Shown here piece by piece: positions 53,644 through 62,480 of a stretch of DNA of 64,000 bases; within the stretch, counting starts at the first letter, position 1, and each line of letters starts with the position of its first letter. The notes below the pieces were generated by a model. That model searched no databases. It saw only the letters and a program-made list of their open reading frames with translations, and was not told the origin of the DNA. The DNA is from Candidatus Tepidiaquacellales bacterium OLB4/UTCHB1 (lineage in GTDB: Bacteria > Bacteroidota > Ignavibacteria > Tepidaquicellales > Tepidaquicellaceae), in assembly GCA_002050165.1 (NCBI GenBank), contig MWSW01000019.1, positions 147,701 to 211,700 of the forward strand, given 5' to 3'. The position numbers and the translations under genes were made by a program.

Positions 53644-55425
53644 ATGTATATCAGCAAAAAATTACGCGAGTGGGTTGACGAGTGTGAAAAACTTTGTAAA
53701 CCTGAAAATGTACACTGGTGTACCGGCTCTGAAGAAGAGTTTAAACAAATGGCGAATATAATGATTGAACGCGGTCAGATGATTAAGCTCAATGAGCAAA
53801 AACGCCCCAACTCTTATTATGCTAAGTCAGATCCCAGCGATGTTGCAAGGGTTGAAGACAGAACTTTCATTTGCAGTAAAAATGAAATTGATGCAGGCCC
53901 GACGAATAACTGGATGGATCCGGTTGAAATGAAAAAGATTCTTAACGGTTTATTTGATGGCTGTATGAAGGGTAGAACCATGTATGTCATACCTTTTAGT
54001 ATGGGTCCGTTAGGTTCAAAAATTGCCCACATCGGAGTTGAGATAACCGATTCGCCTTATGTTGTAATGAATATGAAAATTATGACCCGAATGGGAGAAA
54101 AAGTTTTGGATGTTCTTGGTGACGGAGACTTTGTACCGTGTCTTCATTCGGTTGGTTATCCACTATCGCCAGGTCAGAAAGACTCAACCTGGCCATGTAA
54201 TTCAACGAAATATATAGTTCATTTCCCGGAGGAGCGGAGCATTTGGTCTTACGGATCAGGTTACGGTGGAAATGCATTGCTCGGAAAGAAATGCTTTGCA
54301 TTGCGGATAGCATCAGTTATGGCTCGTGATGAAGGTTGGATGGCAGAGCACATGCTTATTGTTGGTATCACCTCGCCGGAGGGTAAAAAGAAATATCTCG
54401 CTGCAGCTTTCCCAAGCGCTTGCGGAAAAACAAACCTTGCAATGCTAACCCCGACTTTACCCGGATGGAAAATCGAAACTGTAGGTGATGATATTGCATG
54501 GATGAAATTCGGAAGCGATGGAAAACTTCATGCAATTAATCCCGAAGCCGGATTTTTTGGAGTTGCGCCCGGTACCTCTGAGAAGACTAACCCGAATGCA
54601 ATTGCTTCAATGAAATCAAATTCAATTTTTACAAACGTTGCTTTAACAGAAGATGGTGATGTGTGGTGGGAAGGTCTTACAGATGAAGCGCCTGCTAAAC
54701 TCACTGATTGGAAAGGCAATCCATGGACACCCCGCTCGGAATCACCAGCTGCTCATCCTAATTCAAGATTCACTTCGCCTGCAAGTCAGTGTCCAACTAT
54801 AGACCCGCGTTGGGAAGACCCGGATGGAGTTCCGATTGATGCCATACTTTTCGGTGGTAGAAGAGCCAGTTTCGTCCCGCTTGTCAATGCATCTTTTAAC
54901 TGGCAGCACGGTACATTCTTAGGTGTTTCAGTTTCTTCGGAAATGACAGCTGCGGCTTTCGGTAAACTTGGGCAATTGCGCCATGATCCGTTCGCTATGT
55001 TACCTTTCTGTGGATATAATATGGGCGATTACTTCAAACATTGGCTGAATATGGGAATCAAAGGCGGAGATAATATGCCGGGAATTTTTTATGTGAACTG
55101 GTTTAGAAAAGATGAAAATGGGAAATTTCTTTGGCCTGGATTTGGAGATAATATCCGTGTATTGAAATGGATTTTTGAAAGGCTTGATGGCGCGGAAAAT
55201 TATTTCGATTCACCAATTGGTAGATTACCCGCAGAAGGATCAATTGACATTAGTGGACTAAATTTAGATGAGAACGCATTAAAAAAATTATTTGAGATTG
55301 ATAAAGATCAAGGGATTAATGAGGCGGATGAGATTATGAACTACTTAGAGAAATTCAGTAGCAGGTTGCCGGAAGAAATTAAAGGTGAGGCTATCGCTGC
55401 GAAAGAAAGGTTCATGAAAAATTAA
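53644..55425 (+). CDS. pckG: Phosphoenolpyruvate carboxykinase (GTP)
   Basis: 593 aa, typical of the GTP-dependent family. The reactive-cysteine P-loop is [13 protein letters not shown]. Other motifs are [40 protein letters not shown] and [10 protein letters not shown]. It converts oxaloacetate and GTP to PEP, CO2 and GDP in gluconeogenesis. A strong terminator follows, and the gap upstream (76 bases) is AT-rich and likely holds its promoter. Confidence 0.97.
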   Translation: MYISKKLREWVDECEKLCKPENVHWCTGSEEEFKQMANIMIERGQMIKLNEQKRPNSYYAKSDPSDVARVEDRTFICSKNEIDAGPTNNWMDPVEMKKILNGLFDGCMKGRTMYVIPFSMGPLGSKIAHIGVEITDSPYVVMNMKIMTRMGEKVLDVLGDGDFVPCLHSVGYPLSPGQKDSTWPCNSTKYIVHFPEERSIWSYGSGYGGNALLGKKCFALRIASVMARDEGWMAEHMLIVGITSPEGKKKYLAAAFPSACGKTNLAMLTPTLPGWKIETVGDDIAWMKFGSDGKLHAINPEAGFFGVAPGTSEKTNPNAIASMKSNSIFTNVALTEDGDVWWEGLTDEAPAKLTDWKGNPWTPRSESPAAHPNSRFTSPASQCPTIDPRWEDPDGVPIDAILFGGRRASFVPLVNASFNWQHGTFLGVSVSSEMTAAAFGKLGQLRHDPFAMLPFCGYNMGDYFKHWLNMGIKGGDNMPGIFYVNWFRKDENGKFLWPGFGDNIRVLKWIFERLDGAENYFDSPIGRLPAEGSIDISGLNLDENALKKLFEIDKDQGINEADEIMNYLEKFSSRLPEEIKGEAIAAKERFMKN

Positions 55426-55453
55426 ATTGTATTATCATTTTTTCTTTTTTAAT

Positions 55454-55487
55454 AAAACTCTGTGAATTAATTCGCAGAGTTTTTTTA
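55454..55487 (+). terminator. Rho-independent terminator after pckG
   Basis: Long inverted repeat AAACTCTGTGAAT (55454-55466) with ATTCGCAGAGTTT (55469-55481), one T-G pair, followed by T to 55487. It lies 28 bases past the pckG stop. Confidence 0.9.
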
Positions 55488-55629
55488 TGATAAAGATATC
55501 TTAATTTTAAAGGAACTTGTCATAAAAATTTTTGTAGAAGCAATAAGTAAACAACTTCTTTACTTGATATTTTAAATGTGATAACAGGATTTCTAACCTG
55601 TTAAATTTTTCAAACTAATAAAATAAAAA

Positions 55630-56664
55630 ATGAAACTTCTTATAATCCTATTTATGTCGGTCATTGCATTTCAATTCACTGAAGCGCAAACAACCGTTAC
55701 GCACCCGCCTTCTGTTGGTGACAGGTATATTAGCCGTGATTGCGATACGAATAACATATTCCCCGGAAACACCGGCTCTAATCAGACTTGGGACTACTCA
55801 GGTTTGATTCTTCTTCCTGATTCAAGCGAAACAAACTGGATAAATGTATCAGGAACTCCCTTTGCTTCAAATTATCCGAATGCTACGATTGTATCTAAGG
55901 ATATTGAAAATGAAGCATATTCTTATTATACATATCAATCAGGGAGTGTTTTGTATTACGGTACAAGCATGACGGGTTTAGAAGAAATCCTTACTGAACC
56001 CGGAATTCACTATAAGTATCCTTTCTCATACGGTGACAGCTATACAGATAATTTTTCAGGTACAGTTCAAAACCCGGGGTTTGTATTTCAGAGAAATGGT
56101 ACGATAACCAGTACAGCTGATGCCTGGGGTACAATTATTCTGCCTGCAGGTACTTTCAGTAATGCGCTCAGAGTGAGGGTTGAAATGATTATGAGGGATT
56201 CTGTAAGTACACCCATGCCAATGAGTGTAGTTACTGAAATTGTTAATTATTTGTATTACGTTCCTGATTTAAAGTATCCGATATTTCGTCTCACATACTC
56301 ATCTACAACTTCAATCGCCGGAACGGAATTAGCCAGACATGTATCTTATTCACCGAATCAAACGGTTGGAATTAATCAAATCTCATCAACTGTACCGGAG
56401 AGCTTCAATCTTTCACAGAATTTTCCGAACCCGTTCAATCCGGTTACAAAAATCCATTTCTCTGTTTCCGAACAGACCAATGTTAAACTAACCATCTATG
56501 ATATGCTTGGCAGGCAAGTAGCGGTTCTTGTAGATTCTAAATTGGCGCCTGGGGTTTACGAAACTCAATGGAATGCTTCCGGGTTCAACAGCGGAGTTTA
56601 CTTCTATAATTTGCAAACCGGAACCGGAATCAATTCTACCCGAAAAATGATCCTAGCAAAATAA
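55630..56664 (+). CDS. Exported protein with C-terminal (T9SS type A-like) sorting domain
   Basis: 344 aa with a signal peptide (MKLLIILFMSVIAFQFTEAQ). Residues 20-250 are beta-rich (TYDTNN-like loops, WDYSGL, YPFSYGDSYTDNFSGTV) and resemble a repeat often found ahead of sorting domains in this group. Residues about 255-344 are the sorting domain: FNLSQNFPNPFNPVTKIHF, IYDMLGRQVAVLV, SGVYFYNLQTG and RKMILAK. The same domain ends the protein at 6324-7358. Surface location is expected; the central domain has no assigned role. A GC-rich hairpin follows. Confidence 0.85.
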   Translation: MKLLIILFMSVIAFQFTEAQTTVTHPPSVGDRYISRDCDTNNIFPGNTGSNQTWDYSGLILLPDSSETNWINVSGTPFASNYPNATIVSKDIENEAYSYYTYQSGSVLYYGTSMTGLEEILTEPGIHYKYPFSYGDSYTDNFSGTVQNPGFVFQRNGTITSTADAWGTIILPAGTFSNALRVRVEMIMRDSVSTPMPMSVVTEIVNYLYYVPDLKYPIFRLTYSSTTSIAGTELARHVSYSPNQTVGINQISSTVPESFNLSQNFPNPFNPVTKIHFSVSEQTNVKLTIYDMLGRQVAVLVDSKLAPGVYETQWNASGFNSGVYFYNLQTGTGINSTRKMILAK

Positions 56665-56678
56665 GTGGGCAAAATTAA

Positions 56679-56708
56679 ATGCGGGTCCCGATAAAACGGG
56701 ATCCGCAT
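56679..56708 (+). terminator. Probable terminator hairpin
   Basis: A 12-bp stem ATGCGGGTCCCG / CGGGATCCGCAT (56679-56690 with 56697-56708, one G-T pair) with a 6-base loop follows the sorting-domain gene by 14 bases. No long T-run follows (ATTAATTACTT), so it may be a weak terminator or an RNA-stability element. Confidence 0.65.
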
Positions 56709-57004
56709 ATTAATTACTTCTATCGTTTAATGAAAATTCCTGCCAGTTTACACTCTCTATCCGGATATAAAAGTTGTTGTTGTTCTCTAACAGAAACTAT
56801 TTAAAAGAAATTATCTGAGAGTTGACAAACATTACTTAGTATCCAGAAAGTTAACCGTTATTCTTAAGGTATGCTTTTAAACGCATAATTCGATTCTCAT
56901 TATTTGGGCTTGCTTTCTGAAGTTGATACAATTTATTGATATTTGGGAAACGTTAATGAGAAAATTGAATTTTTAATACGGATTCAAATCTATAACTTTA
57001 TACG

Positions 57005-57988
57005 ATGAATGAATTCCAAATATCATTTTCGGGTAAACTTTTGCTCGCACCCATGGAGGATGTAACTGAACCTCCGTTTCGGTTAATCTGCAGGCGACTT
57101 GGAGCAGACATGGTTTATACCGAGTTCATATCATCGGAAGGTTTAATCCGCGATGCAGTAAAGTCCCGTCGTAAACTATTCATTTATGAAGAGGAGCGAC
57201 CTGTTGCAATTCAAATCTTTGGGTCGAACGATAATTCAATGATTGAAGCTGCTAAAATTTCTGAACAGGCAAGCCCGGATTTCATAGATATAAATTGTGG
57301 ATGTTGGGTGAAAAATGTCGCGATGCGTGGAGCAGGCGCAGGTTTGTTAAAGGATTTACCGAAGATGAAATTTATTGCTGATTCGGTTTTAAATTCTGTA
57401 TCGTTACCTGTTACCTTAAAGACAAGGTTAGGATGGGATAAAGATTCGATAGTTATTATAGAGGTTGCAAAAATAATGGAAGATATCGGAATACAAGCTT
57501 TGACCGTACACTGCCGGTTGAGAGGACAGGGGAATAAAGGTGAACCTGATTGGACATGGATAAAAAGGATAAAAGATGCAGGTATTAAAATTCCGATTAT
57601 TCTAAACGGTGGTATCTCGAAACCCGAGGATGTGAAATTTGTATTTGATACCTACACTCCTGATGCTGTAATGATTGGACAAGGGGCAATATTAAATCCG
57701 TTTATCTTCAGACAATCAAAATTTTTTCTTGCGAATGGATTCAACGAAGAACTTCCATCCATTGCAGAGAGAGTTGATGTTTGCCTTGAGCATCTTAAAT
57801 TAGCAGTTAAATGGAAAGGTGAAAGACTTGGCGTTAAAGAATTCAGAAAATATTATTCAGGATATTTAAGGGAACTGAAGGATATAAATAAATTCAGAAT
57901 TGAACTAATGAAGTTCGATGAATTTAATCCAATTCAAGATAAACTTCTTCATTTTAGGGAAAACTTTGAAGAGATTGGAATTACATAA
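57005..57988 (+). CDS. tRNA-dihydrouridine synthase
   Basis: 327 aa. The FMN-binding start is LLLAPMEDVTEPPFRLICRRLGAD, and the active-site Cys lies in DINCGCWVKNV, where most family members read GCPVK. Later motifs TLKTRLGWD, LTVHCRLRGQG, IILNGGIS and VMIGQGAILNPFIF complete the TIM barrel. It reduces uridines of tRNA to dihydrouridine. It resembles the DusB group most, but I do not assign the site. The preceding ~295 bases (56709-57004) show no gene. Confidence 0.92.
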   Translation: MNEFQISFSGKLLLAPMEDVTEPPFRLICRRLGADMVYTEFISSEGLIRDAVKSRRKLFIYEEERPVAIQIFGSNDNSMIEAAKISEQASPDFIDINCGCWVKNVAMRGAGAGLLKDLPKMKFIADSVLNSVSLPVTLKTRLGWDKDSIVIIEVAKIMEDIGIQALTVHCRLRGQGNKGEPDWTWIKRIKDAGIKIPIILNGGISKPEDVKFVFDTYTPDAVMIGQGAILNPFIFRQSKFFLANGFNEELPSIAERVDVCLEHLKLAVKWKGERLGVKEFRKYYSGYLRELKDINKFRIELMKFDEFNPIQDKLLHFRENFEEIGIT

Positions 57989-58017
57989 GAGTTTTTTTAA
58001 AATTTAAATTATAAGCA

Positions 58018-58809
58018 ATGACTGAAGCATTCGTAAGCGTAATTTTTGTATTAGGCGGGTTTTTCGGATTTATTCTGTTGATAATCCTGATCCGATCATT
58101 TAGAACTTTAAATGAATATGAGCGCGGTGTAATATTCAGATTAGGAAAATTTGTTGCAGTAAAAGGACCGGGTTTAATAATTTTAGTACCGATTATTGAT
58201 AAAATGGTAAAATTAAGCCTGAGGACGATTGCGATGGATGTTCCGTCTCAGGATATAATCACTAAAGATAATGTTTCGGTTAAAGTAAACGCAGTTGTAT
58301 ATTTCAGGGTAGTTGACCCGAACCGCGCGATCATACAAGTAGAAGATTATATGTATGCGACCTCTCTAATTTCACAAACAACATTGAGGACAGTTACAGG
58401 ACAAGCAGAACTTGACAGTTTACTTTCACACCGTGAAATGATAAATACCAAACTAAAAGATCTCATTGACCTTGAAACGGAACCATGGGGTATAAAAGTA
58501 CTGAGCGTATCGCTAAAAAATGTTGATTTGCCTGCAGAGATGATCCGGGCTATGTCAAGACAGGCTGAAGCTGAACGGGATAAGCGGGCGAAAATTATTA
58601 ATTCCGAAGGCGAATTCATGTCAGCGCAGAAACTTGCTGAAGCAGCGGAGATACTCGGCAAACACGATAACGCGCTACAATTAAGATATCTTCAGGTAAT
58701 GACTGAAATAGCTGCTGAAAAAAATTCAACTCTGATTGTGCCGTTACCAATGGAGATTATGAATTATTTCAAAAAGGTCACTGACAGTTTAGATAAAAAT
58801 AAATCATGA
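58018..58809 (+). CDS. Slipin / stomatin-like SPFH membrane protein
   Basis: 263 aa. A hydrophobic hairpin or helix at about 5-28 anchors the protein. The SPFH domain follows with [52 protein letters not shown] and a long helical region with [29 protein letters not shown]. Slipins form membrane rings and are often paired with an NfeD-type protein; none is adjacent. It overlaps the glycosidase gene by four bases (ATGA). Confidence 0.93.
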   Translation: MTEAFVSVIFVLGGFFGFILLIILIRSFRTLNEYERGVIFRLGKFVAVKGPGLIILVPIIDKMVKLSLRTIAMDVPSQDIITKDNVSVKVNAVVYFRVVDPNRAIIQVEDYMYATSLISQTTLRTVTGQAELDSLLSHREMINTKLKDLIDLETEPWGIKVLSVSLKNVDLPAEMIRAMSRQAEAERDKRAKIINSEGEFMSAQKLAEAAEILGKHDNALQLRYLQVMTEIAAEKNSTLIVPLPMEIMNYFKKVTDSLDKNKS

Positions 58810-60533
58810 AATTTCCATTCAAAATAATTTTCACTTTTGTCGTGTTGATTTCAATAAGTTTTGTAAATATACCTGACGATTATTCTCATGTAAATGATTG
58901 GGTTGACGAAACTTTAAAGAGTATGTCATTGCGGGAAAAAGTCGCCCAGATGATAATATCACATTCTCTTGGTTTTAATCTGGACAATAATCCTGAGGAA
59001 TTTAACCGGTTGAAGAAATTAATAGAAGAGGATAAAATTGGTGGAATTATTTTTTTTCAAGGCAGTACTACTCAACAAGCCGAACTGATAAATAAACTTC
59101 AATCCCTTTCCAAACTCCCTCTCCTTATATCTGCAGATTACGAACGAGGAACTTCCATGAGACTTGAAGAGGGTAGCCAGTTCCCAAACAATATGGGAGT
59201 TGGAGCTACCGGTGATACAAATCTTGCTTACGAAATGGGTTACGTAATCGGACTTGAATGTCGCGCACTCGGTGTGCATCAGAATTATGCACCGGTTATG
59301 GATGTAAACAATAATCCGGATAACCCTATCATTAATGTCAGGTCATTTGGTCAAGACCCGAAACTGGTTTCAGATATGGGTACTGCAATGATAAGAGGAT
59401 TACAGGATGCCCGGACGATTGCTACCGCAAAGCATTTCCCGGGTCACGGTGATACGGATATTGATTCACATAGTGATCTGCCTGTTATTGAATTTGGCCG
59501 TGATAGACTTGATACGGTTGAGTTGGTTCCGTTTATCAGCGCCATTAATAGCGGTGTGAAATCAATAATGACCGCACACCTTTCTTTCCCGGAAGTGGAA
59601 AATACACCGAATATTCCATCTTCGCTTTCAGATAAGATTATTAACGATATCCTTATTGATGAGCTTGGATTTACAGGATTGATTGTTACTGATGCGCTTA
59701 ATATGCATGGTATAACAAAATATTTCACAACTGAAGAAGTAGCGCTGATGACGGTTAAAGCTGGCAATGACCTTATCTTAATGCCAGATGATGAACGATT
59801 GACTATTGAAACGATTGTAAGTGCAGTAAACAACGGTGAAATTTCTGAAGAACGAATAGACAGGTCGGTAAGAAAGATTCTTAACGCGAAGAAATGGCTC
59901 GGTATCGTGGAAGAAAGATTTATTAATGTTGATGCTGTTCAGCAAACTGTAAATTCCCCTATGGTGCAGCAAACTGCACAAAAGATCGCGGATGCATCAA
60001 TTACTTTAGTAAAAAACGAAAATAAGATTTTACCCTTTGATTCAAGGTGGGAAGGGAAATCGTGCATGATGATTTCGCTTGAAAATGGTGATGCTGAATT
60101 AAACGCACCGGTTATGGCAAGCGCATTTTTACAGCAAAGCCCGTTTGCAATACTTGATACATTAACATTAGAAGGGGATATTGATAATTTAAATTCTATA
60201 GTCAGTAATGCAAAAAATTATGACGTGATTCTGATTCCTGTTTTTGCACGTGTGAGGATTTTTACCGGGACAGTAGGTTTACCTCAAGAACAGCAAGAAT
60301 TAATAAACAATCTCATTAAAGCAGGGAAAGATGTTGTAGTTGTTTCAATGGGAAATCCTTATATATTACAGGGTTTTCTTGATGTCGGTGCCTATGTTTG
60401 TTCGTATGGTGAAAGTCAACCAACTATTAACGCAACTATCAGCGCTCTGAAAGGTAATATTGATTTTAACGGTAAATTGCCGATTGAAATTAATGAAGAA
60501 TTTAATATTGGAACAGGATTATCGGTAAAATGA
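58806..60533 (+). CDS. Exported glycoside hydrolase family 3, beta-N-acetylhexosaminidase-like
   Basis: 575 aa with an N-terminal hydrophobic signal ([18 protein letters not shown]). The GH3 N-terminal barrel has [31 protein letters not shown] (the NagZ-type His-Asp dyad loop) and the nucleophile Asp in [13 protein letters not shown]-terminal Rossmann-like domain (about 375-575) follows, which the 340-residue cytosolic NagZ lacks. It probably removes beta-linked N-acetylglucosamine from muropeptides or glycans outside the cytosol. It overlaps its neighbours by four bases on both sides. Confidence 0.92.
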   Translation: MKFPFKIIFTFVVLISISFVNIPDDYSHVNDWVDETLKSMSLREKVAQMIISHSLGFNLDNNPEEFNRLKKLIEEDKIGGIIFFQGSTTQQAELINKLQSLSKLPLLISADYERGTSMRLEEGSQFPNNMGVGATGDTNLAYEMGYVIGLECRALGVHQNYAPVMDVNNNPDNPIINVRSFGQDPKLVSDMGTAMIRGLQDARTIATAKHFPGHGDTDIDSHSDLPVIEFGRDRLDTVELVPFISAINSGVKSIMTAHLSFPEVENTPNIPSSLSDKIINDILIDELGFTGLIVTDALNMHGITKYFTTEEVALMTVKAGNDLILMPDDERLTIETIVSAVNNGEISEERIDRSVRKILNAKKWLGIVEERFINVDAVQQTVNSPMVQQTAQKIADASITLVKNENKILPFDSRWEGKSCMMISLENGDAELNAPVMASAFLQQSPFAILDTLTLEGDIDNLNSIVSNAKNYDVILIPVFARVRIFTGTVGLPQEQQELINNLIKAGKDVVVVSMGNPYILQGFLDVGAYVCSYGESQPTINATISALKGNIDFNGKLPIEINEEFNIGTGLSVK

Positions 60534-61267
60534 AAATTGCAAAATTATTAATCGCGTGTTCGATTTTACTGGGGGTTGTCATCTCTTGCGGAATTTTCAG
60601 GAAAGAGGTTAAGAAAGAAATTACTGAACACAGTGTAGAAAAAGATAATTCAGGAGGTAAAAAGAAATACGATGTAAATTACGGATTACCTTATTTCGCA
60701 AGTGATTCAGTTAATGTATTAATTCCGGTTTATTTGAATGAAATTGAGTCGGGAGATATTATTGAAAAAGTTAGAGATGAATTTGACAGGATAAGCTCCA
60801 ATGAAAATGGAAACTCCAGAAGTGATGAGGGTTTGTTCAGACGGGATATAAACAATATTGTAATTTACAACCGGGATTCGCTTTCAACAAAGATTTTACT
60901 TGCAGATTCAGTTGTCATAAACTCAGTGAATTGTTACGAATTTCAGGAGAAGTTATATTTAATATTCAGCACGAAAGAACAAACTGATGAAAAAGACGCT
61001 GATTATAGTGAGACTTTATTTTTTACTGGCATTGACTCGATAAATATAAAACAAATTTCACCCGACAATGTGAGACTCAGCGGTTATAGAATTTTCGCTG
61101 ATAGAGATGAAATTTATATTTTCTACAGGCGCGATACCAACAACGACAATAAATTCAACGGTCAAGATAAACTTGAAATCTCAAGATTAAAATTTTCAAA
61201 TCTTTCACCCGGCGAGGTTATAATCCCCGCATCTATTGACAACGAGCTTAAATTACTTTACCGGTAA
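60530..61267 (+). CDS. Lipoprotein with an EF-hand-like calcium loop
   Basis: 245 aa. A type II signal peptide with lipobox VISC gives lipidated Cys20. A charged linker (about 24-50) precedes a beta-rich domain. Near residue 210 the sequence DTNNDNKFNGQD matches a DxNxDxxxxxxD calcium-binding loop. I do not recognise the family. It starts within the glycosidase stop (ATGA) and its own stop directly precedes pdxH, so it belongs to the slipin-GH3-lipoprotein-pdxH operon. Confidence 0.75.
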   Translation: MKIAKLLIACSILLGVVISCGIFRKEVKKEITEHSVEKDNSGGKKKYDVNYGLPYFASDSVNVLIPVYLNEIESGDIIEKVRDEFDRISSNENGNSRSDEGLFRRDINNIVIYNRDSLSTKILLADSVVINSVNCYEFQEKLYLIFSTKEQTDEKDADYSETLFFTGIDSINIKQISPDNVRLSGYRIFADRDEIYIFYRRDTNNDNKFNGQDKLEISRLKFSNLSPGEVIIPASIDNELKLLYR

Positions 61268-61903
61268 ATGAAACTTCACGAACTCCGAAAGGATTACACA
61301 AAGGCTTCGTTGGATGAAACTACAGTCGAAAAAAATCCTTTTATTCAGTTTGAGAAATGGTTTAACGAAGCACAAGTTGCAAGGATAAACGAGCCGAACG
61401 CTATGATACTATCCACAGCAAGTAAAGACTGTAAACCATCTTCAAGGGTAGTCCTGTTGAAGGAATTTTCTAAAGACGGTTTCGTCTTTTATACGAACTA
61501 TAATAGTCGCAAAGGCAATGATCTAAAAGAAAATCCGTACGCATCATTGCTATTCTTTTGGATAGATTTGGAGAGACAAATTAGAATTGAAGGTAAAGTA
61601 AGTAAAGTCTCACAGGAAGAAAGCGAAAAGTACTTCAAAAGCAGACCGTTGAAAAGTCGGCTCGGTGCTTGGGCATCGAACCAAAGTAGCGTAATAAAAA
61701 AGAGGGAAGACATAATAAAAAAATTTATGATTGTTTCTGCAAAGTATTCACTAACCGGTGTTCCGCTTCCGGATTTTTGGGGTGGTTATAGGTTAAAGCC
61801 TGATTCCATCGAGTTCTGGCAAGGCAGAGAAAACCGCTTGCACGATCGAATAAGGTACCGGTTGGAAAACAATGAATGGATTATTGAGAGATTGTCGCCT
61901 TAA
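61268..61903 (+). CDS. pdxH: Pyridoxamine 5'-phosphate oxidase
   Basis: 211 aa, standard PdxH length. Conserved parts: FEKWFNEAQVARINEPNAMILSTAS, RVVLLKEFSKDGFVFYTNYNSRKG, SLLFFWIDLERQIRIEGKV, SRPLKSRLGAWASNQS, and the C-terminal signature IEFWQGRENRLHDRIRY (abridged). It oxidises pyridoxamine/pyridoxine 5'-phosphate to PLP with FMN. It begins directly after the lipoprotein stop and is the last gene of its operon. Confidence 0.96.
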   Translation: MKLHELRKDYTKASLDETTVEKNPFIQFEKWFNEAQVARINEPNAMILSTASKDCKPSSRVVLLKEFSKDGFVFYTNYNSRKGNDLKENPYASLLFFWIDLERQIRIEGKVSKVSQEESEKYFKSRPLKSRLGAWASNQSSVIKKREDIIKKFMIVSAKYSLTGVPLPDFWGGYRLKPDSIEFWQGRENRLHDRIRYRLENNEWIIERLSP

Positions 61904-62480
61904 GAAGATAATCTGTTAAGATTAAAAATATAATAAGAGTCGAGTTTTAGTTAAACCGAGTTTCAAATATACTTCACGATAAAATTACAGACGAATTTCA
62001 GCTTATTATGATAGAGGTGAAAAATTCAGAATAATTAATTAAAGATTGTATAATACATTTGTGCAATTCTCCATCGTGTCCATAGATTCTTTTTTTAAAC
62101 TAAAAAGAAAATCTATTCCACTCCTTCGAAAATTGTCACATAATCCGCAGAAACAAGCTTAATTCAGTCATATGTAATGGCTATTGATCTTGTAAACCTT
62201 TATAGGTGAAGGGTTTACTGCTTTTCACTTTTAATGATTTTATCTCTTGTTAAATTGAATAAGTCAGTTAGTAAGTTGAGAGTTTCTATAAATGGGTTGT
62301 CTGTTTGATTTTAAAATTATTAACTCATAAAAAGGAAGAATAATATCGCTCCATTCTAAAATCAAATTATCATTTTCTCTATATATTGAATGAAAAATTT
62401 ATACTTGTTAAATAAATTTATTACTTGTAATTAATATTCAATTTTTATAGTATGGCTTTCCTTTCTCAATAAAATTCAAA
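61904..62480. other. Long intergenic stretch, no gene seen
   Basis: About 575 AT-rich bases between pdxH and the sialidase-like gene. Stops occur in all frames. A 7-bp hairpin GTAAACC / GGTTTAC (62192-62198 with 62212-62218) followed by a T-rich stretch is present, but it lies about 290 bases past pdxH. The last ~100 bases probably hold the promoter of the next gene. Confidence 0.5.

Noticed and set aside
62192..62218. Hairpin with T-rich flank as pdxH terminator or small RNA end
   Set aside because: It lies about 290 bases past pdxH, the stem is short and the T-run is broken.
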